DNA of 64,000 nucleotides from NCBI GenBank assembly GCA_948474755.1, contig CAOLHI010003114.1:62001-126000 (forward strand), written 5' to 3'. The notes under the pieces are model-generated. The model did not search any database, had not been told where the DNA came from, and saw nothing but the letters and a program-made list of their open reading frames with translations. The stretch's first letter is position 1; each line of letters starts with the position of its first letter. Origin of the DNA: Ctenosaura bakeri. Lineage: Eukaryota > Chordata > Lepidosauria > Squamata > Iguanidae. Below, piece after piece: positions 35,601 to 45,063 of the stretch. The position numbers and the translations under genes are program-made.

Positions 35601-36289
35601 TGGTTCTGTACTTCTGTTTTTAAAAAATTAGTATTACTATAAATGCTATTCAGATGCAATTTATTTGTTACTGGTAGGGGTTTTTTTCTGTATTTTGTCT
35701 TTTACACACTGCCTTGGGGATGTTCTGGGCTCAAAAAAGAACCCACATAAAATTAAAATATAACATAACTTAAACTTTAATATTCAACTTAACATTTGGC
35801 TATCTTGCCAGCAATAAGTAATTTCCCATTAATTTGCTGCTAGGTTTTTTGTATTGCCTGCATTATTATTGAAGACTGTTGGTTTTGATAACTTGCATTA
35901 CATAAAACTGTGGAAGTCTCTTATTATAATGTTACTCAGAAGAACCACAGCTGGATTTTGCAGGAACTTATGACTTCATTATAGAACATCACAATCAACT
36001 GCTAAATAGCAAGCCAAGGCTTATATAAATCCTACTGAGTCAGTGAGTCTGCTTAGTGAGCTTAGCACTTAGATTTAGGTCATCATCTTTCCTTACCCCT
36101 CGAGCAATAACATCTCTTAAAAATATGTAGAGAGTTACTTGTAAGTGTTAAACGTATTAGTTGAGCTGAAACCAGGTGGCCTACAAGATGGAAGTTCTGG
36201 ATAGGTATAGCTGAGCTGAAGAGAGGACCCAATAGTGCACTCAATACCAATAGAATTAGGAATTCTTTCTCCTCCTTTTCCCACATCAG

Positions 36290-36660
36290 CATTCTGTCTT
36301 ACCAGCAGCACTGTCCTTATTCACTGGGAGACAAGAGAAGCTGTGTGAGTAATCAACAACCCAGAGGTCAAGAAGCCAGAAGTCAAGATCAGTCAGTAGT
36401 GGGGAAACCAAGACAGACGAGGGAACACACAAAATAGTAGTCAGGGTCTAGTTCTAAGGATCCAGAAAGCAGGGTTGAGTCTCTGAACTGGTTTGGGTGT
36501 TTTTTCCACAGAGTGGGAGACTGATGTTGCTTCCAGCAGGTGACCAATGTTTGCTACCTGCCTTATCTAGGCAGGCTGATTATTCAGTGAGAATGGCTAG
36601 GGCTACACTGCCTAGTTATACAGGAAGAGAGGGGGCTTGGAGGAAAAAAGTCCTAACAAA
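36290..36660. other. Moderately GC-rich block, possible old retroelement
   Basis: Purine-rich wording such as AGAGGTCAAGAAGCCAGAAG resembles old retroelement sequence in other reptile introns, but no coding or terminal signal is left. Confidence 0.25.
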
Positions 36661-36707
36661 CAAGAAGTTAGTGTAAATATATTTTATGCCTAACACCCTG
36701 GAGACTA

Positions 36708-36910
36708 AGACTGTTTCCACACTACCCTGTTATAGTGCTATTATTCCAGTTTCAACCTCCTGTGGAATCCTGACGTTTGTATTTTAGGGATGGGCATTTA
36801 GAATTCTCAGCCAGAGAACTCTTTGGCCTCAGTGAACTACAAACCCCAGAATTCCACAGGATGTTGAAAGTGGAATAATAGCACTATAATAATTTAAGGA
36901 GGGAAAGGCC
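36708..36910. mobile_element. Palindromic hAT-like MITE, full-length copy
   Basis: Both arms and the CATTTAGAATTCTCAGCCAG middle are present, about 203 bp. The arms differ from each other at several bases, and the terminal parts (CTGTTTCCACACT and GGGAAAGGCC) are decayed. Confidence 0.85.
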
Positions 36911-37017
36911 CTAAAATGTAAACCAATGGTTAATAAATATAGCCAAGCAAAGGATGCTAACTGTAACATGACTTCTTACTGCCAGATTTCAGTTGAGGAG
37001 GCTTCAGTCATCTTGTA

Positions 37018-37372
37018 GGCAAGTGTGGCAAGCAGGCTGCATGCACCCCTCAGGGCCTCCCAGTTACTGATCGGTTGATTGATTGACTGATTGATTGACT
37101 GATTGATTGATTGATTGCAAATGACCACTAGGGGATGTGAAGGCAGTTCCCTGGTCATTTTGCCTCAAAATGCCCTCAAATTACCTCTAGGGGGCAAGGA
37201 AGGGCCAAAATAACTTGCTAAGAATGCCCCCACATTCCCTAGATGGTTTTTTGGAGGGGTAATTTTTTCTTTTGTTCCCACAAAAGAGCAGGTACTGTGG
37301 GAGTAGCCCTCCAAAGAGTCCTGGGGGGGTTAGTGTAGTCCCCTAGCCTTCCACAGTTGTGCACCCCTATTC
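37018..37372 (+). mobile_element. hAT-like MITE (GGCAAGTGTGGC family), copy 2
   Basis: The left end GGCAAGTGTGGCAAGCAGGC and the right end CTTCCACAGTTGTGCACCCC align with the element at 25470-25881. It contains a tetranucleotide repeat at 37070-37117. Confidence 0.65.
37070..37117. repeat. (GATT)n/(GACT)n microsatellite
   Basis: About eleven tetranucleotide units alternating GATT and GACT inside a hAT-like MITE. It makes the antisense frame read as SINQ repeats; that is not a gene. Confidence 0.85.
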
Positions 37373-37564
37373 TATACCTGTATACCCCACCGTTTATAGT
37401 ACTTTGTTCAACAATGTTCCATTTTATGGTTGCCTTTAATAAGTGAAACTTTACCTTGGCTGCTAGGAATTCTATTAGTAAAACAAGTTATGCCAAATTA
37501 ATACAGACTATGTACGTTTTTGAAAGATCTTTGCAAATTATTCCAGATGAACTGTTTTGATTTT

Positions 37565-37700
37565 TCCTCACCTGACAGTATGCTCAGAGGCAGAACTCTG
37601 CTGCCTCCCCTGTTTTTCAGGCCATGTGAAGAACAGCCTTAAAATCCTACCCTGGCTTCCTGTATCCCTTTCACATCCAGCACAAAATCCTTGTATTTAC
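37565..37700 (+). mobile_element. Decayed LINE reverse transcriptase C-terminal scrap
   Basis: In broken frames the plus strand gives QNSAAS, then RTALKILPWLPVS, then HKILVFTF. This follows the QNxAARL...LHWLPVxxRIxYKILVLTFKAL end of L2-like LINE proteins. Confidence 0.5.
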
Positions 37701-38041
37701 TTTTGCCAATATCCACATTTTTTTTTGATATGTGCTTTTATTTCCCAATATATCTCTGCATATAAACTTTTCTCTTCCAGTTCTCTTTCTGTCTGATTTC
37801 TCTCCACTGTCAAACTATATTATAGGTTTCTTCAGGATAGAGCCTGTCTTTTCATGCTGTGCAGTGGCATGCATGGTGATGGTGCTGTTTTCCTGCCTTG
37901 CATAGATAAAATAATGCTGTTGTCCTACAGCTGCATGCATAGGTTTGACCTGAGTAGACATTTGCCCTTATCTCCTGTCCAGTTCTAATATAATCAAAAA
38001 CAATGGCAATGGGCTGTATGTAGTGGTGACAAGAGATAATA

Positions 38042-38608
38042 CAGTCCTCCTTCCCCATTCACAAGTTTGACTTGAGTGAATTTGATTATTCATGAGGTGC
38101 CCATGCCTCCTCCCATTCTCCTCCTCCCATTCCCTTGTGTTTTGCCAGTGCTGGAGAAAGAAGGAAAGCGTGCCAAGGGAAAAAGTAAGGCAATTGGGAG
38201 AGGGAACACATACATGCTTGCTTTCCTTGTGCCCTCTGGAGCTCTCCCCTCCCATTCCTATGCCTCTGCCCCAGCACTGAGAACTCATGCCGAGGCAGAA
38301 GGTAAGGAAATGAGGGGGAATACACATGCACACTTTCCTTGTGCCCTCTAGAGCTCTCTCCTTGCCTCTGCTCTGGTGCTGAAAATTTGCACCAAGGCAA
38401 ACGTTAAGACAGTGGGGAGGGCACGCACACTCCTTCATTCTTCCCTCCAAAGCTCCCCCCCCGGCTTCTAGCTCCAGTGTGAAGGAAAGCTCCCATGCCA
38501 GAACTCCAAAAGGGAATGGGAAGGGGATTGGGGGGGAGTTGTTTGTGATTTTTCCACTTTCATGAGGGTTTTGTGCCCCGAACCCTTGCAAATGTGGAGA
38601 GGCCACTG
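38042..38608 (+). mobile_element. Tigger-like MITE with internal tandem repeats
   Basis: The left terminus CAGTCCTCCTTCCCCATTC and right end GTGGAGAGGCCACTG are flanked by TA (38040-38041, 38609-38610). The interior has about three imperfect units of roughly 110 bp, each with CTTTCCTTGTGCCCTCTxGA and GAGCTCTC. These repeats explain the long antisense open frame of 212 codons (37968-38606), which I do not call a gene. Confidence 0.8.
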
Positions 38609-38739
38609 TAGTTAGTGAAAAAATACCATTATATTACTTTTCTAATAAAAAGCTAAGAAAATTGTATTAATTGTGTTTCTGTTGAAAAGAGGACAAATTT
38701 TATACTTCCTTCATTTCTAAGTTGACATACAATGCCCTT

Positions 38740-39062
38740 CTAGTTTCTCAAGCATTCAAGGTGCAGAATCTTCATGAAAGTGGAAAAATGTTAATAATTC
38801 CCTCCTGTGACCTCCCTCCCATTCCCTTGCCTATTGCCCTAGTGCACAAACCTTCCTTCTCAGCTCCTCGGGGCCAAAGGCAAGGGAATGGGAGGGGGAG
38901 CTCTGCAGTGGGGAAAGACTGTATGCACACACCTTGCCTTTTGTCTGGGCACTTGCCTTCCTTCTGACAAGACACAAGGAGGAGGAGAATGGGGAAGACA
39001 CACATGCCTCATGAATAATCAAGTTCATGAAGGTCAAACCCACAAATATGGAAGGAGGACTG
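38740..39062 (-). mobile_element. Tigger-like MITE, opposite orientation
   Basis: The right side ends ACCCACAAATATGGAAGGAG then GACTG next to TA, the reverse complement of a Tigger-like left end. The left side is decayed but still shows TTCATGAAAGTGG. It lies 131 bp from its relative at 38042-38608, forming an inverted pair. Confidence 0.75.
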
Positions 39063-40219
39063 TATTTCATACTTACATAAACTCTAACTTTGCATTTTAA
39101 ACTTGCATTGCATTAGAAGAGGTAACATCTTTCCAGAATGATGATGAAAAATTCCTGCCATGGTTTTAGTCCTTCCTTTTTCTGTTTTCTGCTTGGTTAA
39201 GGAGGAAATAGCTGTGTGAATTTTTTTAAAAATCCAGTTTCTCACCCAGCCCCAATGAACCCAATTTCTCATTCCTGGTGAATGGCAATAAATGAAATTA
39301 AAAAGTAATACACACATCCACAGAGGAAAGAGGCCAGAAACATGAAAGAATGGCAGAGTCATTACCTATTTCTTTCCTGTCTCTCAGAGGGATTTTTTTT
39401 AAAAGGTGAAAGTTAGATCATGATGGACAACTCTAAAGGTGTTGTCTAGCAAAAATTACAGACCCATCACCCATTGTCCAGCAGGCATTAAGGAACTCCA
39501 TGACAAGACAAAGAAAGGCAAGAGATATCCTACTTTGAAGTAAGAGAATCTTTGTCCCATCATCAGATGCAAATGCTGCTGAATAGGCTAATGCAACCTC
39601 GTGTGCATACTTATTTGGAAGTAAATCCCGTTCCTATTCAGTGGGGCTTACCCTATGTGGAGGGAGCAAAAGAGATGGCAAAAGAGTGTGTGTGTTGCTT
39701 ACCTTTTAAGCTGGTCAACATCTACTAGTTTGCTGTATGTTAGCCAAAATGAAGTAATATTGGCATTTTACATTCCAATCTCAGTTTTTTAACTACTAGC
39801 CAGCAATGTAATTAATATCAGTGCTTTGGTTTTGATCTTTGATAATGCTGTTTCTCTAGAGGAAAGCTTCTATTCCTTACAGAAGCCCCTTTTCATTCTT
39901 CTGCAAGTGTCAGATTTAATACTTTGATTCCATTTCAGTGAATTATTTCACATTATAATTAAATTTAGTTGGTGGTGCTAGTAGATTTGGTTGCTGTTGT
40001 GCCAATTGCTAGTAAAGCACTACTATTTGCTGTATTAGCCTAACCTTGGATGCAACCCCATGAATATTTCTGCTTCCATGATGAGTCAAATTTGTCAATT
40101 GTTTTTTTTTATAATGCAGTTTTTCCCTCTTTTACTGTGGTTTGCAGTCTAGTGTCTTTCAGTACTTTGCATTTTTTCATGTTCCCTTGAAAGAAACCTC
40201 TTTAGCTACTCAGGACAAT
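39063..40219. other. Unannotated intron
   Basis: Only one short interspersed repeat (39592-39660) is recognised. No gene is seen. Confidence 0.5.
39592..39660 (-). repeat. Short interspersed palindromic repeat, copy 4
   Basis: GTGCATACTTATTTGGAAGT, AAATCCCGTTCC and ATTCAGTGGGGCTTACCC form the reverse orientation of the repeat at 16008 and 20361. Confidence 0.55.
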
Positions 40220-40686
40220 GGCCATTTCCACACTGGGCTTTTAAAATGGTGCAGAGCGACCTCTGATGGAGGTCTTCTGCACTGTAGAGTGGACTGGGGC
40301 AGACTACTTTTTGTAGTTCCGTACCTCAGTCCAGTTCTGCGTGACTGGAACTGGTCGCGCAGCGTGATTTTTAGAAACCTCTTTTTAGAGGTTTTTAAAA
40401 AGCACAGAGTGCACTACTACGTGTCGCTCCATCGCTGCGATCTGGAGCAGATTTGCAGGCATGCAGAAGTGCATGCTTCCAGATCTTCTGGGGACGGGCT
40501 TTTGGTTGGCGAGCTTCTCCGGTTGGTGGAGAGCCTCCACCAACCAGAAGCCGACATTTTGGACACCGGAGCAGTGCGGAACGACGAGCTCGCACTGCTC
40601 CTCATCCCGACAGACTGACCTGGACGCTCAGGAAATCCGGTGAGTCCCATTTTCGCGCAGTTCCCTCCCCATGTCTGGAAAGGGCC
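40220..40686 (+). mobile_element. GC-rich hAT-like element, copy 1 (467 bp)
   Basis: It starts GGCCATTTCCACACTGGGC and ends GTCTGGAAAGGGCC, inverted termini related to the palindromic MITE family. It matches 46678-47142 along its full length. Inside are hairpins: GGTTGGTGGA (40521-40530) pairs with TCCACCAACC (40536-40545), and CCTCTTTTTAGAGG is a smaller one. CpG content is far above that of the flanks. The open frame at 40142-40618 (158 codons) starts outside the element and shows no known domain; I take it as chance. No clear 8-bp duplication was found. Confidence 0.8.
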
Positions 40687-41672
40687 AATGTCAAAATCAG
40701 TGTGTTGAAATTTGGTATAAAAGCTTTAGTTATGAAGATACTTCTGCTTCCTTAATAATAGGAAATGTGTTGAAATGTACTCAGATAGTAGTTATCCACT
40801 AGTTTAAATGTTACTGTTGAGTAAATATATCCAGATATATCTTAACCAGTAGCAGAGTAAATGTTTCTTTTCAAAATGGCTGTGGTTTGTGTTTAGCATA
40901 GTAATTCTGTGGCAATTAAGATGAAATGTGAGAAATTGGCAAGTTATCTCCGTAGTAGCACAATGAAATTGGCGATGACTTCAAATGGGATGTATATCTT
41001 TTCATTTTAATTTGCTGAAGTTATCATAAGACTCCTGAAATATGGCCTTCCCCCCCTTGCAGATCTAATTTCTGGTTTGTTCACCCCGACTTCATGCATT
41101 TTTAATATGAACCAAACAAAAAATTAAATTAGTTTTTATTAGAAGAACCTAACTATATTTCACAGTACTCCAGTAAGCTTCCACAGAAGGGATCATTCTG
41201 CTTAATTGCCAAGGAGATTGCTTCTAAATTGTGGCTATTTTTCAGGATTTGCAGGTTTATGTGTCAAGGAACCCTGAAGTAGTAATTTTACCGAACTAAA
41301 CATATAACCTTGCATTTTACATATGATTGTTCCTTGAAAGTGAAAGGCTTCAAAATCTGAAAGAGTGAAAAAAAAAAAACCACTAAAAGCAAGCAGAACT
41401 TGGAAAAGTTACTTTCCAGCATGGCCAGTGCTCTTTGGAGAATCTTGGGCATTACGGTCCTAAAAAAGTAACTTTGCCAAACACTGCTACTAAGGCAATA
41501 CTTTATGTTTTGCTGACCAGCCTGTTTGGAAAACAATGAATAGATGAAGCAACATATATGACATGTTGATTCATTTACTAACTCCATCTCTTTTTTCTGT
41601 TAGTAACACGAATCAATACAATAATCCTTAACATGTTTTTCCCACTAATAGGTGATTGTTACAGGACAAACC
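40687..41672. other. Unannotated intron
   Basis: A scrap of a short MITE (GAGAATCTTGGGCATTACGG, near 41438) is the only recognisable item. Confidence 0.45.
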
Positions 41673-41704
41673 AAAATAATAATAACAGCAGCAGCAGCAG
41701 CAAC

Positions 41705-41754
<50 letters not shown>
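41673..41754. repeat. (AAT)n and (CAG)n compound microsatellite
   Basis: AAT units, five CAG units, then about 16 AAT units. The long AAT part abuts the 3' end of the minus-strand L2-like LINE and is most simply its (ATT)n tail, extended by slippage. Confidence 0.9.
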
Positions 41755-41758
<4 letters not shown>

Positions 41759-41948
41759 TTTATTTCTATCCCGCGTCTCCCAATGGATCGAGGCGGGTTT
41801 ACAAAAATATATAAAAACATTAAAACATTAAAACGCACCCTATCCTCCCCACCCTCCAACCCTTCTATCCCCCTAAAACATATTAGTTAATTAAAACAAA
41901 TTAAAAACAAGATTAACACAGAAGACAATGATGAGAGGCGGTGGAACA

Positions 41949-44135
41949 CTAATCTGGGAAGGCCTGTCGGAAGAGAGCGGTCTTGACTGCTTTTTTAAAG
42001 CAGTCAAGACTGGTAATGTGCCGGGTCTCCTCCGGCAGGCCATTCCATAACTTGGGAGCGACAGAAGAAAAGGTCCTCTGGGTAACCGCAGCCAACCTAG
42101 TTCTGATTGGCTGCAGTAAATTCCTCCCAGAGGACCTTAGTGTGTGGGGCGGATTGTATGGGAGAAGGCGATCCCGCAGGTAGGCTGGCCCCAAGCCATG
42201 AAGGGCTTTAAAGGTAAAAACCAACACCTTGTACTGTGCCCGGAAACGAATAGGCAGCCAGTGTAAAGACTTCAGAATTGGTGTTATGTGGTCACTTTTA
42301 GATGTTCCGGTGACCAACCTGGCTGCCATATTCTGAATTAATTGAAGTTTCCGGACTAAGCACATGGGTAGCCCTATGTAGAGCGCATTACAGAAGTCAA
42401 GCCGTGAAGTTACCAGCGCATGTACCACTGTTTTTAGGTGTTCCAAGTCCAGGAAGGGGCGCAGCTGGCGTATCAGCCGAAGCTGATAGCAGGCACTCCT
42501 GGCTGCCGCATCAATTTGAGCTGTCATCTGAAGCGGCGAGTCCAGGAGCACTCCCAAGCTGTGGACACAGTCTTTCAGGGGAAGTGTGACCCCATCTAGA
42601 ACTGGTTGACAAACCTCTATACCTGGGCTGGGGCCCCTAACAGCAAGTACCTCCGTCTTATCTGGATTCAGCTTCAGTCTGTTTTTCCTCATCCAGTCCA
42701 TTACTGCTTCTAGGCATTCATTTAGAGGTGAGATGCCATCCTTAGTTGATGCTGTTATCCGAGGCATGGAGAGATATATCTGGGTGTCATCAGCATACTG
42801 ATAGCACCTTGCTCCATGCCTCCTGATGATCTCTCCCAGCGGTTTCATGTAGATGTTAAATAGCATTGGGGACAGGACGGCGCCCTGAGGGACGCCAGAT
42901 TTAAGCTCCTTTTTCGAGGAGCAGCTGTCCCCAAGCATCACCATCTGGTATCTACCTGAGAGATAGGACCGGAACCACTTAAGTGCAGTGCCTCCGATCC
43001 CCAGTCCTCTCAGGCGTTCCAGAAGGATACCGTGGTCTATGGTATCGAAAGCCGCTGAGAGGTCCAGGAGTACCAGCAGGGTCACACTTCCCCTGTCGAT
43101 ACCTAGGCGTAGATCATCCACTAAGGCGACCATGGCAGTCTCAACTCCATATCCTGCCCTGAAGCCAGTTTGAAATGGATCTAGATAATCTGTTTCATCC
43201 AAGACAGCTTGGAGCTGAAGGGCAACAGCCCTCTCGATCACCTTGCTTAAAAATGGAAGATGGGAGACTGGTCTGTAATTATTCATATCCAGGGGATCTA
43301 GGGAGGGCTTTTTTAGAAGCGGCCGTATAATCGCTTCTTTTAAACAAGCTGGAAAATTGCCCTCCCTGAAGGATGCATTAATAATATGTCTTAAGTACGT
43401 CTTAATTGCAACTCCTCCCTGGACGACCAGCCATGAAGGGCAGGGATCAAGAGGGCAAGTTGTCCTCCTTACCTTTCCAAGGAGCTTGTCTACGTCCTCG
43501 GTACTCACTGACTGGAACTGATCCAGTATAATCTTGTTCACGGGGTTGCTGGACGCTCCATTTGTGACCTCTGCTATAACACCGGCATCCAAATCGGCTC
43601 TTATCTGAGAGATTTTATCTGCGAAATGATTATTCAAGGCGTCACAGCAAGCTACGTTAGGTTCTAACAACGAGTTCAGGGGAGTGGGTATCTGAGTCAG
43701 ATCCCTTACCACCCTAAACAGCTCTGCTGGACGAGAAATCGCAGACGCAATACGTGCAGAGAAGAAGGTCTTCTTCGCTGCATTTATTGCCACTCCATAG
43801 GAATGAAGGAATTCTCTATAGCGTGTCCTGTCAGATAAGAGTCGAGATTTCCGCCAATTGCGCTCTAGTCGTTGTCCAGCCTGCTTCATATTCCTAAGTT
43901 CTACTGTATACCAAGGATTACGGTTTGCAGCAGGCTGGAAAGGACGCTTGGGAGCAATCGTGTCGATAGCCCTGGTAAGATCACAATTCCAGGTATTAAC
44001 CAGGGCTTCGACAGGATCACCGGCGATACCAACCATAAGACCCTCGAGGGCTTTCTGGAATCCAATAGGTTCCATTAACCTTCGAGGGCGGACCATTTCT
44101 AATAGGTCCACCACCCCTGCAGGGGCGGATAGCAA
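41949..44135 (-). CDS. LINE reverse transcriptase (transposon ORF)
   Basis: An open frame of 728 codons copies LINE RNA into DNA at the target site (known for the family). Visible motifs, numbered from the frame start: NYRPVSHLPFLSKVIER (about 286-302), the catalytic DLSAAFDT (358-365), GVPQGAVLSPMLFN (414-427) and the catalytic YADD (447-450; bases 42786-42797), then the C-terminal HWLPIRFRAQYKVLVFTFKA block. The YADDTQIYLS and LSAAFDTIDHGIL wording fits the L2 side of the CR1/L2 group. The listed start is a TTG, not ATG, because the true protein begins upstream in the endonuclease and is frame-broken near 44100; it is therefore probably not translated as a whole. Confidence 0.85.
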   Translation of the reverse strand: MLSAPAGVVDLLEMVRPRRLMEPIGFQKALEGLMVGIAGDPVEALVNTWNCDLTRAIDTIAPKRPFQPAANRNPWYTVELRNMKQAGQRLERNWRKSRLLSDRTRYREFLHSYGVAINAAKKTFFSARIASAISRPAELFRVVRDLTQIPTPLNSLLEPNVACCDALNNHFADKISQIRADLDAGVIAEVTNGASSNPVNKIILDQFQSVSTEDVDKLLGKVRRTTCPLDPCPSWLVVQGGVAIKTYLRHIINASFREGNFPACLKEAIIRPLLKKPSLDPLDMNNYRPVSHLPFLSKVIERAVALQLQAVLDETDYLDPFQTGFRAGYGVETAMVALVDDLRLGIDRGSVTLLVLLDLSAAFDTIDHGILLERLRGLGIGGTALKWFRSYLSGRYQMVMLGDSCSSKKELKSGVPQGAVLSPMLFNIYMKPLGEIIRRHGARCYQYADDTQIYLSMPRITASTKDGISPLNECLEAVMDWMRKNRLKLNPDKTEVLAVRGPSPGIEVCQPVLDGVTLPLKDCVHSLGVLLDSPLQMTAQIDAAARSACYQLRLIRQLRPFLDLEHLKTVVHALVTSRLDFCNALYIGLPMCLVRKLQLIQNMAARLVTGTSKSDHITPILKSLHWLPIRFRAQYKVLVFTFKALHGLGPAYLRDRLLPYNPPHTLRSSGRNLLQPIRTRLAAVTQRTFSSVAPKLWNGLPEETRHITSLDCFKKAVKTALFRQAFPD

Positions 44136-44550
44136 CCATTAGTCTAACCCTGACCAGGAAATGATCTGTCCATGACAAGGTGGTAGTATTTGTTATCTCC
44201 ACCCATGGCTGTGCCCGTTCCGTACTAAAGACCGCATCAAGGGTATGACCTGCACAATGTGTTGGCCCAGAGGCTAATTGGGATAGGCCCATGTTTGTCA
44301 TGGATGCTACGAACTCCCGAGCTGCACCTGTTAAACTGGTCTCAAATGGGACATTGAAGTCGCCCAGAACCAAAAGTCTGGGTGATTCCAACACCAACTC
44401 CAACACCAGCTCTGTCAGCTCGGCCAGGGAGTCTGTTAGGCAGCGGGGTGGTTGGTACACTAACAGAATTCCTAGACTATCCCTTGCCTTCAGGCTCAGG
44501 TAGATACACTCGAAGTGGTCTGTTTTCCGGACAGGTATCCTGGTCAGCAT
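44017..44550 (-). pseudogene. LINE endonuclease, partial and frameshifted
   Basis: The frame encodes the middle and end of an APE-type endonuclease, which nicks the target DNA in LINE insertion. LVLGDFNVPFE holds the GDFN motif, and SWTDHFLVRVRL holds the SDHxxV-like end motif, here TDH. The upstream part (ETWLEDD) is in another frame and separated by a stop at about 44552. Sequence between the QVRG and the LTRIPVRKTDHFE parts appears to be missing compared with family layout. It overlaps the reverse transcriptase frame; the true junction lies near 44100. Confidence 0.8.
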
Positions 44551-44862
44551 AAGATTGTCTTTGTTCCCCTTACCTGCTCACTGACAGAGTATCCGGCTGG
44601 CAAGGCCTGGACCCAGGTTGTGGCACTATCGTCTTCCAGCCAGGTCTCTGTAAAGCATGCCAGGTCAGCATCTTCATCCTTTAAAAGGTCATGGATAATA
44701 TGCGTTTTCTTTTATATAATTCACTCATGAAATTCACTGCCACAATTTATGATAAGCAATAGCTCAAATGGCTTTCTAAAAGGATTGGAAATCATTGTGG
44801 TGGAAACAGGAAGAGAAAGAATGGTGTATCTTGGAGAAGGGTTTGATTGGCTTAAAACTTGG

Positions 44863-45063
44863 GGCCTTTCTGCACTACACTATTATAATGCTACTAATTC
44901 CACTTTCAACATCCTATGGAATCCTGGGTTTGCAGTTTAGGGAGGGGCATTTAGAATTCTCAGCCACAGAGCTCTTTGGACTCAATAAACTACAAACACC
45001 AGAATTCCAGAGGGTATTGAAAGTGGAATAATAGCACTGTAACAGTGTAGTGCAGGAAGGCCC
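44863..45063. mobile_element. Palindromic hAT-like MITE, full-length copy
   Basis: Both arms and the CATTTAGAATTCTCAGCCA middle are present, about 201 bp, between GGCCTTTCTGCACTACAC and GTAGTGCAGGAAGGCCC. It lies about 160 bp beyond the 5' end of the LINE. Confidence 0.85.

Larger units (their letters stand above)
41755..44705 (-). mobile_element. L2-like LINE, 5'-truncated, nearly intact reverse transcriptase
   Basis: It covers part of the endonuclease, the whole reverse transcriptase, a short 3' UTR ending in a GACGCGGGATAGAAATAAA-type tail, and an (ATT)n run. The sequence stops at about 44705 inside the endonuclease (DLACFTETWLEDD is still readable near 44640-44665). Two frame breaks are visible, near 44552 and near 44100. 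The rest is unbroken, which marks a fairly recent insertion. It is antisense to NKAIN3. Confidence 0.9.

Noticed and set aside
37968..38606. 212-codon antisense frame
   Set aside because: It is produced by the tandemly repeated interior of a Tigger-like MITE and has no transposase motif.
40142..40618. 158-codon open frame near 40.4 kb
   Set aside because: It begins outside and runs into the GC-rich hAT-like element. The second copy at 46678 keeps only part of the frame, so similarity reflects the shared DNA, not protein selection.
41673..41754. CRISPR-like or regulatory triplet array
   Set aside because: It is a compound microsatellite next to a LINE tail, with no spacers.
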